A stretch of DNA of 64,000 bases, taken from contig JAYGHB010000098.1 in the NCBI GenBank assembly GCA_034931985.1, forward strand, positions 1-64,000. Reading direction: 5' to 3'. The DNA is from Halotia wernerae. Its GTDB lineage: Bacteria; Cyanobacteriota; Cyanobacteriia; Cyanobacteriales; Nostocaceae. Of the stretch, positions 34,970 through 42,589 are shown one piece after another. Each line of letters begins with the position of its first letter. Position 1 is the stretch's first letter. The notes under the pieces are model-generated. The model saw only the letters and a list, made by a program, of their open reading frames with translations, ran no database searches and had not been told where the DNA came from. A program made the translations under genes and the position numbers.

Positions 34970-36037
34970 CTAGTTAATTAACGAAGCGCAAACAGTTCGT
35001 ATTTGGTTACGATTAATGTTGTTTGATTCACTATTATTAACCTTCAACCCCCAGCCCATAGCCAGATATTTTTGGCGGAGCTGACGATAGGCAATAGTCA
35101 AAGCATCAGCCGGAACATGAACTTCATCTGACAAAGTATCCGGTATAAATTTGGGATATTGGGACTCGGTTACAATCCTATCTTCCCAACCAACTTTATG
35201 GTGAAATTTCACAAATAAACTATCTGCCCAGGAGTAAGGGAAAAAATTACGAAACTGAATCCGCTTACTAATAGTTGTGTTGTGATCAACAGGAATATGG
35301 ACAGCGTAATTAATCATCTTTCCTCGACCAAAATCACTTTCTATCTTGGTTATATTGGGCAAATAGAAACTAGTCGTTGCATTTAGCTGTGTGCGTGCTG
35401 GACGAAAGAAGGATTTAAATACTCCGTTTTTGGGTTTAGTGTAATTCTTGTATGTTATTTTGGCACTAAAACCCCAATCTTCATCTTGAACTACATAGTC
35501 TTCTACTTTGGGATCTTGTGCAAATCCTGCCCCAAAAGAATTAGCATGAACTGCATATAAATGACCTGGATCAAGAGCGTTTTCAATAACACGAGTGTAG
35601 TGAGTTTGCATCTCATATTCTAAGTAAATAGGATGCATAGTTGGGTCTTCATATTCTGGCAAGGGAGGAATTGGTGGACGCTCTTGAGGCGATAAGTTAC
35701 CATAAAATAGCCAGACAAAGCCATACTTTTCCTGCACTGAATAGCTCTCTACATTAGCTCTTTTGGGAATTGGTGTTCCGAGTGCATTGGAAGGAATTTC
35801 AATACATTGTCCATCAGCTTGAAATTTCCATCCGTGATAGGGACAACGGATACAGTCGCCTTCTAGCCAGCCCATCGAAAATGCAGCACCACGATGAGAA
35901 CACTGGTCTTTCAGCGCTACAACTTGCCCTTGAGAATTGCGGTAAAGGACAAATCTCTGATTTAACAGCACAATTTGCTTGGGCTTGTTGGTAACAGCAA
36001 AACTAAATTCGCAAGCATACCAGAAGTTTTTTAGCAC
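34970..36037 (-). CDS. Rieske-type oxygenase (PaO/CAO-like), copy 2
   Basis: 355 residues from a GTG that follows a GGAGC-type site; opens MLKNFWYACEFSFAVTNKP. Rieske ligands are CSHRGA and CPYHGW; the iron site is LDPGHLYAVH. The first about 120 residues are nearly the same as in copy 1, whereas the catalytic domains diverge, indicating duplication followed by specialisation. It would be first in a transcript of the two oxygenases, hemF, the ATC-hydrolase-like gene and the FAD oxidase, though the gaps of 130-360 bp allow internal promoters. Confidence 0.82.
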   Translation of the reverse strand: MLKNFWYACEFSFAVTNKPKQIVLLNQRFVLYRNSQGQVVALKDQCSHRGAAFSMGWLEGDCIRCPYHGWKFQADGQCIEIPSNALGTPIPKRANVESYSVQEKYGFVWLFYGNLSPQERPPIPPLPEYEDPTMHPIYLEYEMQTHYTRVIENALDPGHLYAVHANSFGAGFAQDPKVEDYVVQDEDWGFSAKITYKNYTKPKNGVFKSFFRPARTQLNATTSFYLPNITKIESDFGRGKMINYAVHIPVDHNTTISKRIQFRNFFPYSWADSLFVKFHHKVGWEDRIVTESQYPKFIPDTLSDEVHVPADALTIAYRQLRQKYLAMGWGLKVNNSESNNINRNQIRTVCASLIN

Positions 36038-36624
36038 ACCTAAAGCTCCTCTATCCTAAATAAATAGCTTTTTAAAGTAACCTTTTATACTAAAAAAATT
36101 CTCTGACTCGGTTTTTATGTTCTCAATATTTAAGGGGAATGTAAGTATGTAACAAAGGTTACACAAATTTAATGCTTCTTTTGTTATCCTTAGCTAAAAA
36201 ATTACCAACCACGGCACACACACAGATATGTTCAGTTAAAAAACGTTTTTCTGGACAATTGCAGGATGAAATAACCTCAAACAGATCCTGAATAATGCGT
36301 ACAGGCTATTTGCTCATTACGTGGTTTAAAAGCATAGTTTGTGGTTTTTTTGCAAATAATTATCTGGCTTCATGCTTATGTAATAGTTTTGATTTCATGA
36401 TAATAAAGCTAATTTAAGCTAAAAAATAGCTTAAATAGCTGATTAGATATTTGTTTGCCCCCACTGACACTTTCTAGCGTCTATTGCCTTTGTTGCGTGT
36501 CTTTCTTTGGGTATAGGTGATACTATACCAATGCACTAGTGCATTAGTCAACCAATGTATAATTTTTCTCTATTAACCATTGCACCAATAAACTAGTGAA
36601 TAGGTTCATTAGTTGGGGTATAGT
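36038..36624. other. Long regulatory-looking spacer upstream of the RHH gene
   Basis: About 590 bp of AT-rich DNA between divergent genes. It contains a bulged inverted repeat, AGCTAATTTAAGCTA (36407-36421) against TAGCTTAAATAGCT (36427-36440), and the operator region described separately. No credible gene. Confidence 0.55.
36530..36563 (+). promoter_or_regulatory. Palindromic operator and -10 box of the RHH gene
   Basis: AATGCACTAGTGCATT (36530-36545) is a perfect 16-bp palindrome. A consensus -10 box TATAAT lies at 36558-36563, so the palindrome covers the -35 region. A partly related sequence (CCAATAAACTAGTGAATAGG) follows at about 36584-36603. Autoregulation by the downstream ribbon-helix-helix protein is inferred. 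Confidence 0.6.
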
Positions 36625-36828
36625 GTGGCACAAGGAGAAGCTTCAATCAGGGTTTATCTGTCGCCTGAAACAAAAGACAGGTTTAAAACAATTTGCTTTT
36701 TCAAGGGACTCAATATGTCTGACGTTACAGCTGAACTCATTGAAGACTGGTTAGCCAAAAATGATATAGATTTGCCTATTTCGCAAAAAAATGACCCTTC
36801 ATCCAAAAGCAAAAAGAGTGGAGATTAG
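36625..36828 (+). CDS. Small ribbon-helix-helix (CopG/ParG-like) DNA-binding protein
   Basis: 67 residues from a GTG at 36625. The core ASIRVYLSPETKDRFKTICF has the beta strand of RHH dimers (alternating residues in SIRVYL), then a helix, a turn (KGLNMSDVTAEL) and a second helix ending IEDWLAKND. A Lys/Ser-rich tail follows. Such proteins are antitoxins, plasmid-partition or plasmid-copy regulators. A short frame (38 codons) starts one base after its stop, but a recognisable toxin is not seen. Confidence 0.7.
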   Translation: MAQGEASIRVYLSPETKDRFKTICFFKGLNMSDVTAELIEDWLAKNDIDLPISQKNDPSSKSKKSGD

Positions 36829-36829
36829 G

Positions 36830-36946
36830 ATGAGACAAGAACAAGTAACACTGCTACCTTGGAGTCAAAAGACTTGTATTTTAGAATTTTTACGTCGCTA
36901 CGTACTAGTATTTTCCCACACCAACTTTAAAGGCTTGAGCCGTTGA
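36830..36946 (+). CDS. Possible 38-residue peptide downstream of the RHH gene
   Basis: The ATG at 36830 follows the RHH stop by one base and is preceded by a GGAG-type site. The peptide starts MRQEQVTLLPWSQKTCIL and is basic near its middle (FLRRYVLVF). The tight coupling argues for translation, but it could equally be the truncated start of a longer gene lost when the downstream mobile-element remnant arrived. Confidence 0.35.
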   Translation: MRQEQVTLLPWSQKTCILEFLRRYVLVFSHTNFKGLSR

Positions 36947-37006
36947 CTAAAGCCATAAAGTGCTTACTACAAATTCTTTATATTTGCTCTGACAGACTAC
37001 TAGTAG

Positions 37007-37250
37007 GATGCCCAGAACCATCCACATACCACAGTAATTCACCAACTGACAACGGCAATGAATTGGTACATCAATGCAGATTGCGATGGTGCAGCTAATA
37101 TCATACGCAAAGTAAGCACGATACTTGGACTTGATCTTAAGTGGAGTGTCTAGGGATGCTTTGACTCATCCCACCCGGATCTATATCTGGGTGACAGCTA
37201 AAAACAAGCGAAACAATGTGTTTTTAAACCACTGTGCAGCATCAGTTTAG
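37007..37250 (+). pseudogene. TnpB (IS200/IS605 OrfB) C-terminal remnant with frameshift
   Basis: The frame ending at 37153 reads INADCDGAANIIRKVSTILG, the RuvC-proximal tail of TnpB with its final catalytic Asp. A shift by one base near 37139 restores the rest: SGVSRDALTHPTRIYIWVTA followed by KNKRNNVFLNH and a TAG at 37248-37250. The N-terminal two thirds are absent. The gene is therefore a dead remnant that still ends at a recognisable element right end. Confidence 0.75.
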
Positions 37251-37283
37251 AATCCCCGTCGATTTATCGCGGGGAGTAGTCAA
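37250..37283 (+). mobile_element. IS200/IS605-type right end (omega-RNA-like hairpin)
   Basis: Starts GAATCCCCG and ends GGGGAGTAGTCAA. The stem TCCCCG/CGGGGA (37253-37258 with 37270-37275) caps the TnpB remnant directly. In intact elements this segment is both the transposition right end and the scaffold of the TnpB guide RNA. Confidence 0.7.
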
Positions 37284-37299
37284 TAAATAGTATCTTTAT

Positions 37300-38646
37300 T
37301 TATGCATTATGTTGCTGGCTGAAAATTGCTAAGTCAGTTTGTGGGTCAAAAAAGTGAATTTTATCTTGATTCAGCGATAACCATAGTTGTTCACCAATAC
37401 TCACCAATCGCTCTGGTGGTACTCGCACCTGTAAATTATTAACTGTATTATCAGGCTCGGCAAGTTTGACGGCAACAAAGGAATCATTACCAAGGTTTTC
37501 TACTAAATCTACTTGCACTGGTAGATTTTTGGTAGCAGGCATACTGACATTCAAGTGTTCTGGGCGAATACCTAAAATTAGGGTTTGCCCATCATATTTT
37601 TGTAGGGCGCTTCCCCAGATTTCTGAGAGGGTGAGACGGAACTGGGAATGGGTAATCAACAGCGGAGCATGAAATTTTACGGATATAAAATTCATCGGCG
37701 GTGAACCAATAAATTCTGCCACAAAGCGGTTAGCAGGACGATTGTAAAGTTCTAATGGAGAGGCAACTTGCTGAATTTTACCCTCGGACATAATGGCGAT
37801 ACGATCGCCCATTGTCATCGCTTCTGTTTGGTCGTGGGTAACGTAAATTGTCGTTGTCCCCAGTTGGCGTTGCAATTTCACTATCTGGGCGCGAGTTTGT
37901 GCCCGGAGTTTGGCATCCAAGTTAGAAAGCGGTTCATCCATCAAAAATACTTGAGGATTGCGGGCGATCGCTCGTCCTAATGCCACTCGTTGCCTTTGTC
38001 CCCCAGAAAGCTGTTTGGGTAAACGATTCAGCAAAGTTTCAATTTGTAATAACTGGGCTACATTCCTGACCTGTTGATGTACCTCTCGTTCTTTGTCGGA
38101 AACATAACGCAGTCCTTTTGGCAACTTTCTTGTCGCCCCTACGAGGAGATTTTCTGCCCACACCCGAAGATAAGGAGATGAGGAAGATAAGGTAGTCATT
38201 TCTTCCCCTGCTTCCCCTGCTTCCCCTGCTCTTTTCTCTCCTCCGCTTCCCCTACGACGCAACCCAAAGGCGATGTTGTCATACACCGTCATATGAGGGT
38301 ATAGGGCGTAATTTTGAAACACCATTGCAATGTCTCGTTCTTTGGGAGGTAGATCATTAATCAAGCGATCGCCCACCAAAATATTGCCGCCAGTCATCAC
38401 CTCTAACCCAGCGATTAACCGCAGTAAGGTACTTTTACCACAACCAGAAGGGCCAACCAGCACCATAAACTCCCCATCGGCGATCGTTAGATTAATCCGC
38501 CGCAGGACATTGATGTTTTCTGCACGCTCTGGTGATACATCGATGTTATTCCCATACTTAGCTGGAAGTTGGGTTGGTGAAATAATATGTTCCCCTTTAC
38601 GTGGGGGAAAACTTTTATAAACGTTTTCTAAAATAACTTGTGTCAC
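37300..38646 (-). CDS. Sugar-type ABC transporter ATP-binding protein (UgpC/MalK-like) with repeat insertion
   Basis: 448 residues from a GTG. Walker A GPSGCGKST at 65-73, signature LSGGQRQRVALGRA, Walker B FLMDEPLSNLDA, switch His YVTHDQTEA and C-terminal TOBE domains all mark the CUT1 ATPase family (sugars, glycerol-3-phosphate, compatible solutes). Two insertions are abnormal: residues 15-45, and residues 132-185 between the Q-loop and signature. The second starts with RAGEAGEAGEE, encoded by the 9-bp repeat at 38203-38229. Core motifs remain intact, so the protein is probably functional. No cognate permease genes are adjacent. Confidence 0.9.
   Translation of the reverse strand: MTQVILENVYKSFPPRKGEHIISPTQLPAKYGNNIDVSPERAENINVLRRINLTIADGEFMVLVGPSGCGKSTLLRLIAGLEVMTGGNILVGDRLINDLPPKERDIAMVFQNYALYPHMTVYDNIAFGLRRRGSGGEKRAGEAGEAGEEMTTLSSSSPYLRVWAENLLVGATRKLPKGLRYVSDKEREVHQQVRNVAQLLQIETLLNRLPKQLSGGQRQRVALGRAIARNPQVFLMDEPLSNLDAKLRAQTRAQIVKLQRQLGTTTIYVTHDQTEAMTMGDRIAIMSEGKIQQVASPLELYNRPANRFVAEFIGSPPMNFISVKFHAPLLITHSQFRLTLSEIWGSALQKYDGQTLILGIRPEHLNVSMPATKNLPVQVDLVENLGNDSFVAVKLAEPDNTVNNLQVRVPPERLVSIGEQLWLSLNQDKIHFFDPQTDLAIFSQQHNA
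38203..38229. repeat. Coding 9-bp tandem repeat inside the ABC ATPase gene
   Basis: CTTCCCCTG-type units in three tandem copies encode (Ala-Gly-Glu)n on the minus strand. The same nonamer text occurs in non-coding spacers at about 7964-7985 and 21283-21316. Confidence 0.8.
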
Positions 38647-38808
38647 GAGTATTAATTATTGTCATTGGTCATTAGCTTGGAACAAAGGATAGATTATAGA
38701 TTAGCGCCCATGATACATGTTTCATCTGAATACGAAAAGTAAAAAAAACAGTTTCAAGCATGAAAAGCGAACTAACCTAAATTTTAGGGCTGTCATTTAG
38801 GTATTGTT

Positions 38809-40065
38809 ATGACTACCTATGTAACTGAAAATCCTTCCCAAGACCCTAGCTTTAATCCTGCTCATGACATTGTAGACGTACAAACCACCGATTGTTGCAT
38901 TGTCGGTGGCGGCCCAGCAGGAGCCGTCTTGGCGTTGCTCTTGGCACGTCAAGGCATTCCTGTAATGCTACTGGAAGCACACAAAGACTTTGATCGCGAC
39001 TTTCGGGGAGACACAATTCACCCATCGGTGATGCAGATTATGGAGGAACTGGGCTTAAGCGATCGCTTGCTACAATTGCCCCATGCTAAGATGCGCCAAA
39101 TTAAACTTAAAACTCCCGAAGATACGGTAACATTGGCAGATTTTAGTCACCTGAAAACACCATATCCTTACATTACGATGCTTCCCCAAGTTAAATTCCT
39201 GGAGTTTATCACCCAAGAAGCGCAAAAATACTCTAATTTTCAGTTGGTGATGGGTGCAAATGTACAGGAATTAATTATTGAAAATGGTGTAACTCAAGGT
39301 GTGCGTTATCGGGGCGGCGGTGGTTGGCATGAAGTTCGGGCAATATTAACAGTAGGCGCAGATGGTCGCCACTCACGGTTAAGACAACTGGGTGATTTTG
39401 AGTCTGTTGAAACTTCACCGCCGATGGATATTCTCTGGTTTCGCCTACCCAGAAACCCAGAAGAATTTGAGGGAGGAATGGGACGCTTTGCTCCAGGTCA
39501 TATTGTCGCAATGCTTGACCGTGGTGATGAGTGGCAAATTGCCTATGTTATCCCCAAAGGTGGTTATCACAAATTGCGTGCTGCTGGTTTGGAGGAATTA
39601 AAAAAATCTGTTATGGAAGTTGTCCCAGAATTAAGCGAACGCATTGAAAATTTACAAGATTGGTCGCAGATAGCCTTTCTTTCAGTAGAATCCAGCCGTG
39701 TTAAGCGCTGGTATCGTCCGGGACTGTTACTTATCGGTGATGCAGCCCATGTCATGTCTCCAGTTGGTGGAGTCGGTATTAATTACGCCATTCAAGATGC
39801 TGTAGTCGCGGCGAATGTCCTGAGTAAATCACTGAAAAACCGATATGCACAACTCAGTGATTTAGCGAAAGTCCAGCGTCAACGGGAGTTACCCACACGG
39901 ATTATTCAAGCATTTCAGACTTTTATCCAGAAACAGATTTTTGCCCCGATTCTCAGATCCAATCGCACCTTTCAAACACCTGTTTTGTTGCGTTTGCCCA
40001 TTTTGCGCGATCTTCCAGCGCGATTGATTGCTTTGGGTGTGTTTCCGGTTCACGTCGAAATTTAA
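38809..40065 (+). CDS. FAD-dependent monooxygenase, UbiH/PHBH family
   Basis: 418 residues. Dinucleotide motif CCIVGGGPAGAVLALLLARQG at about residues 28-48, the middle DG motif VGADGRHSRLRQ and the GD motif LLIGDAAHVMSPVGGVGINYAI are the three signatures of class A flavoprotein hydroxylases. It most probably hydroxylates an aromatic or quinone compound with NAD(P)H. The C-terminal about 60 residues are helical and basic. The exact substrate cannot be read from context. Confidence 0.85.
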   Translation: MTTYVTENPSQDPSFNPAHDIVDVQTTDCCIVGGGPAGAVLALLLARQGIPVMLLEAHKDFDRDFRGDTIHPSVMQIMEELGLSDRLLQLPHAKMRQIKLKTPEDTVTLADFSHLKTPYPYITMLPQVKFLEFITQEAQKYSNFQLVMGANVQELIIENGVTQGVRYRGGGGWHEVRAILTVGADGRHSRLRQLGDFESVETSPPMDILWFRLPRNPEEFEGGMGRFAPGHIVAMLDRGDEWQIAYVIPKGGYHKLRAAGLEELKKSVMEVVPELSERIENLQDWSQIAFLSVESSRVKRWYRPGLLLIGDAAHVMSPVGGVGINYAIQDAVVAANVLSKSLKNRYAQLSDLAKVQRQRELPTRIIQAFQTFIQKQIFAPILRSNRTFQTPVLLRLPILRDLPARLIALGVFPVHVEI

Positions 40066-40096
40066 ATTTGTGGCAAGTATTTTTTCTGGGGTTTAG

Positions 40097-40216
40097 TGGT
40101 ACAATTATACTACTCATGCAGAATTGAATGCTCATTATAGTCAGGCGGAAGTAGCGAGTAGCATTTTAGGTGCTGTTTCAAAGCGATCGCTTGGCTTTTA
40201 TGCTAAAAATGGCTAA
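40097..40216 (+). pseudogene. Possible short gene remnant
   Basis: An open stretch of 39 codons without start reads YTTHAELNAHYSQAEVASSI and GAVSKRSLGFYAKNG before a TAA. The composition is protein-like, and a stop directly precedes it. It may be the tail of a decayed gene between the monooxygenase and ssb; I do not recognise it. Confidence 0.25.
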
Positions 40217-40345
40217 AAAGTAAGGGTAGATGTCAAAAATTTATTCAGGCAATATTCAAAAATGCCAACAATTAAACATATCTAATTGGCCCTACAGAGA
40301 AAAACCCCTCGTTCACTTAGCACTTTTTCCAATTAGGAGGATTTA

Positions 40346-40894
40346 ATGAACAGCTGTGTTTTAATGGCAGAAATTATTCAAGAACCACAACTACGCTATA
40401 CAGCCGATAATCTTGCAATCACGGAGATGCTGGTACAGTTTCAAAATTCCCAGAAGTCCGATGATGCGCCAGCGACTTTGAAAGTTGTCGGTTGGGGGAA
40501 TTTAGCTACAGAAATTCAGCAAAACTATCATCAAGGCGATCGCGTCATTTTAGCAGGACGCTTAAGTATGAATACTGTTGAACGTCAAGAAGGTTTTAAA
40601 GAAAAACGGGCTGAATTGACAGTACAGCAGATTCAATCCTTAGGAGGTAATTTTGATCTCAATTCATTGGGAAATACATCAATAACAGAAACTTCCCCAC
40701 GTCAAACCTCTCCAGTAATCACCTCACCAGCGGTCGAGATTCCTAGTTATGAATCACAACGTCCACCAGTAACTACCCCAGCCATAAGTACCGTTGGCGT
40801 TGTTCCCCCAAACCCCCAACCTAGCAAGTTTGAACCAACCGCTTATCCCCCAGTCACAGAGGAAGAACCAGACCCAGATGATATTCCGTTCTAA
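40346..40894 (+). CDS. ssb: Single-stranded DNA-binding protein (SSB family)
   Basis: 182 residues preceded by AGGAGG. Residues 1 to about 105 form an OB fold (MNSCVLMAEIIQEPQLRYT, LKVVGWGNLATEIQQNYHQGDRVILAGRLS). A Pro/Thr/Ser-rich linker and the acidic tip DPDDIPF follow, the hallmark that recruits repair and replication partners. It differs from the housekeeping SSB in its N-terminus, so this may be a second SSB-like paralogue. Confidence 0.85.
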   Translation: MNSCVLMAEIIQEPQLRYTADNLAITEMLVQFQNSQKSDDAPATLKVVGWGNLATEIQQNYHQGDRVILAGRLSMNTVERQEGFKEKRAELTVQQIQSLGGNFDLNSLGNTSITETSPRQTSPVITSPAVEIPSYESQRPPVTTPAISTVGVVPPNPQPSKFEPTAYPPVTEEEPDPDDIPF

Positions 40895-40967
40895 AAAAGC
40901 ATTTCGCGTACAACCTCAAGTAATGTGTGTGTTATTGAGGTTAGTGGCACGGTAGAAGCTGATACTG

Positions 40968-41405
40968 ATGAACAATACGAAAGTAGACCGTCAACGCGAG
41001 CATCAAGCAAACGAACGTACTTTCTTAGCTTGGCTACGGACTTCTATTGCATTAATTGGCTTTGGTTTTGCCATAGCTCGATTTGGTCTATTTTTGCGTC
41101 AGCTGAATACTGCTTTAACACAACAAGACTCTCCGGTAAATCCCTTATTTAACTCTGAAAACTTGGGTGTTGTTTTAGTAATTTTTGGTATTATTGCGAT
41201 CGCTTTAGCAGCATGGCGATATAACCAAGTTTTTTGGCAAATTGAACGAGGCAATTATCGACCCAACCGTTTACTAATTTGGATTATGACCGGAGTAGTC
41301 ATGATTTTAGGATTTCTCAGCATTCCTTTGCTCTTGCTGCGAAATCACGTTCCCATTCGTCCGTCTTCGATTCCAACCCAGCCAAAGTTGCGAAATCTTC
41401 GTTAA
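40968..41405 (+). CDS. DUF202 (YidH-like) membrane protein
   Basis: 145 residues. DUF202 signature near the N-terminus (ANERTFLAWLRTSIALIGFGFAIARF), then a second helix (GVVLVIFGIIAIALAAWRY) and a third (LLIWIMTGVVMILGFLSIPLLLL), giving three transmembrane segments with a cytoplasmic basic N-terminus. Function of the family is unknown. Confidence 0.85.
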   Translation: MNNTKVDRQREHQANERTFLAWLRTSIALIGFGFAIARFGLFLRQLNTALTQQDSPVNPLFNSENLGVVLVIFGIIAIALAAWRYNQVFWQIERGNYRPNRLLIWIMTGVVMILGFLSIPLLLLRNHVPIRPSSIPTQPKLRNLR

Positions 41406-41828
41406 ATCTCTAATTAGCTATACAAAAATTTGTTTAATCTTAACGTGAGTCTCCAAGGGAGGCGCACCTGCGGGAAGGGCGAAAGAAACAAAGCTGAGGA
41501 TGTTTCTTGAAAGTTTGGCAGTTAGAAAAAGGCAAAAAGCTTGCTAGATATGAAGTGCGGAAAACTAGACAAGCCGCTTTGCGTCTATGCCTTGATTGAT
41601 TGAGAATCAGCAAAAAAAATTACAAAAAAACGCCGAGACTAAAAATATCTAATAAAAATCAGGGTCTCGGCTATGTCTACCAAAGAGGTTTTAGAGCTTA
41701 TAAAAGCTACTTAGTCTTGTTTTTACTGACAAATTCGCCAAGACTTTGCCAAATGATACAAAAAAATGTCCCGATTTTTGCCAAGATATATAATATTATT
41801 TTCCCAACTTCACTTGGCAAGAATCAGC
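41406..41828. other. Spacer with a long-loop hairpin
   Basis: About 420 bp. GCCGAGAC (41632-41639) pairs with GTCTCGGC (41664-41671), an 8-bp stem around 24 nt, preceded by poly-A. It could be a terminator of the opposite strand or a leader structure of the gene at 41829. A 78-codon frame across it is not supported. Confidence 0.45.
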
Positions 41829-42563
41829 ATGAGTGAAAAATTAATGGAAGGCAACGGGAAAGCTTTTCTCGTTCTGCTTTTGCCAATCTCGTTTTTGATT
41901 ATTTTTCTAGTTTCCACTTGGAAAGCTTTGCTGGTGTTAATTTTGCTGACCATTGGTTTCAATCTTTGGCAGCAATATCGATGGCAACAGTGGTGTCAGC
42001 AAGTTAACCCAATTTTCCATCAGCTAATTCGGGAAAACCAGGGTCAGATAACGCCAATGGACTTAGCAATCAAGGGTAGTTTTTCTGGGTCAATTGCCAA
42101 ACGCTACCTAGATAATAAAGCTGCTGAGTTTGGTGCCAGTCTACGGAATTCTAAAGAAGGAGGTGAAGTTTATTACTTTATAACTGCTGGTATTCTGGGC
42201 AGCATACTTGATAGTAGTGAGCCTGTTAAAAAAATTCCGGCTCAACCAGTTACCAAAACTGGGCGATCGCTTCTGGAACCACCTCCACCACCAACCCTGG
42301 AGGAGGAACCAGAAACGGAATTAGTAACGCCAGCAACCCATGCACAAGCACAGCGATCACTAGAACAGCAATTAGTTTTTGGCTCTCTGATTCAATCAGA
42401 ACTCGCCAAGCGGCTAAATGTTTATTCCAGCACGGTATATAAACGGCGAAACGATCCAGAGTTTCCAGAGTGGAGTCGCAGCAAAGACCCAGATGGCATT
42501 GCTTGGACATTCTCTGAAAAAAACAAGGAGTTTTTTCCACTAGAGGAGGAAGGCAAAAGTTAA
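41829..42563 (+). CDS. Cyanobacterial membrane protein with C-terminal helix-turn-helix-like region
   Basis: About 244 residues from the ATG at 41829 (an upstream in-frame start adds 21 residues). Two adjacent hydrophobic helices (about 12-45) are followed by a soluble part. After a Pro/Glu-rich linker, the end contains FGSLIQSELAKRLNVYSSTV and RSKDPDGIAWTF, which looks like a winged-helix or HTH element with a recognition helix, though the match is by eye only. Function unknown; a membrane-tethered regulator is one option. Confidence 0.65.
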   Translation: MSEKLMEGNGKAFLVLLLPISFLIIFLVSTWKALLVLILLTIGFNLWQQYRWQQWCQQVNPIFHQLIRENQGQITPMDLAIKGSFSGSIAKRYLDNKAAEFGASLRNSKEGGEVYYFITAGILGSILDSSEPVKKIPAQPVTKTGRSLLEPPPPPTLEEEPETELVTPATHAQAQRSLEQQLVFGSLIQSELAKRLNVYSSTVYKRRNDPEFPEWSRSKDPDGIAWTFSEKNKEFFPLEEEGKS

Positions 42564-42589
42564 AAATTTTCAGGCAAAAGCAAGCACTT

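Noticed and set aside
41600..41836. 78-codon frame before the 41829 gene
   Set aside because: It spans a hairpin and poly-A, overlaps a better-supported start, and has no known similarity.
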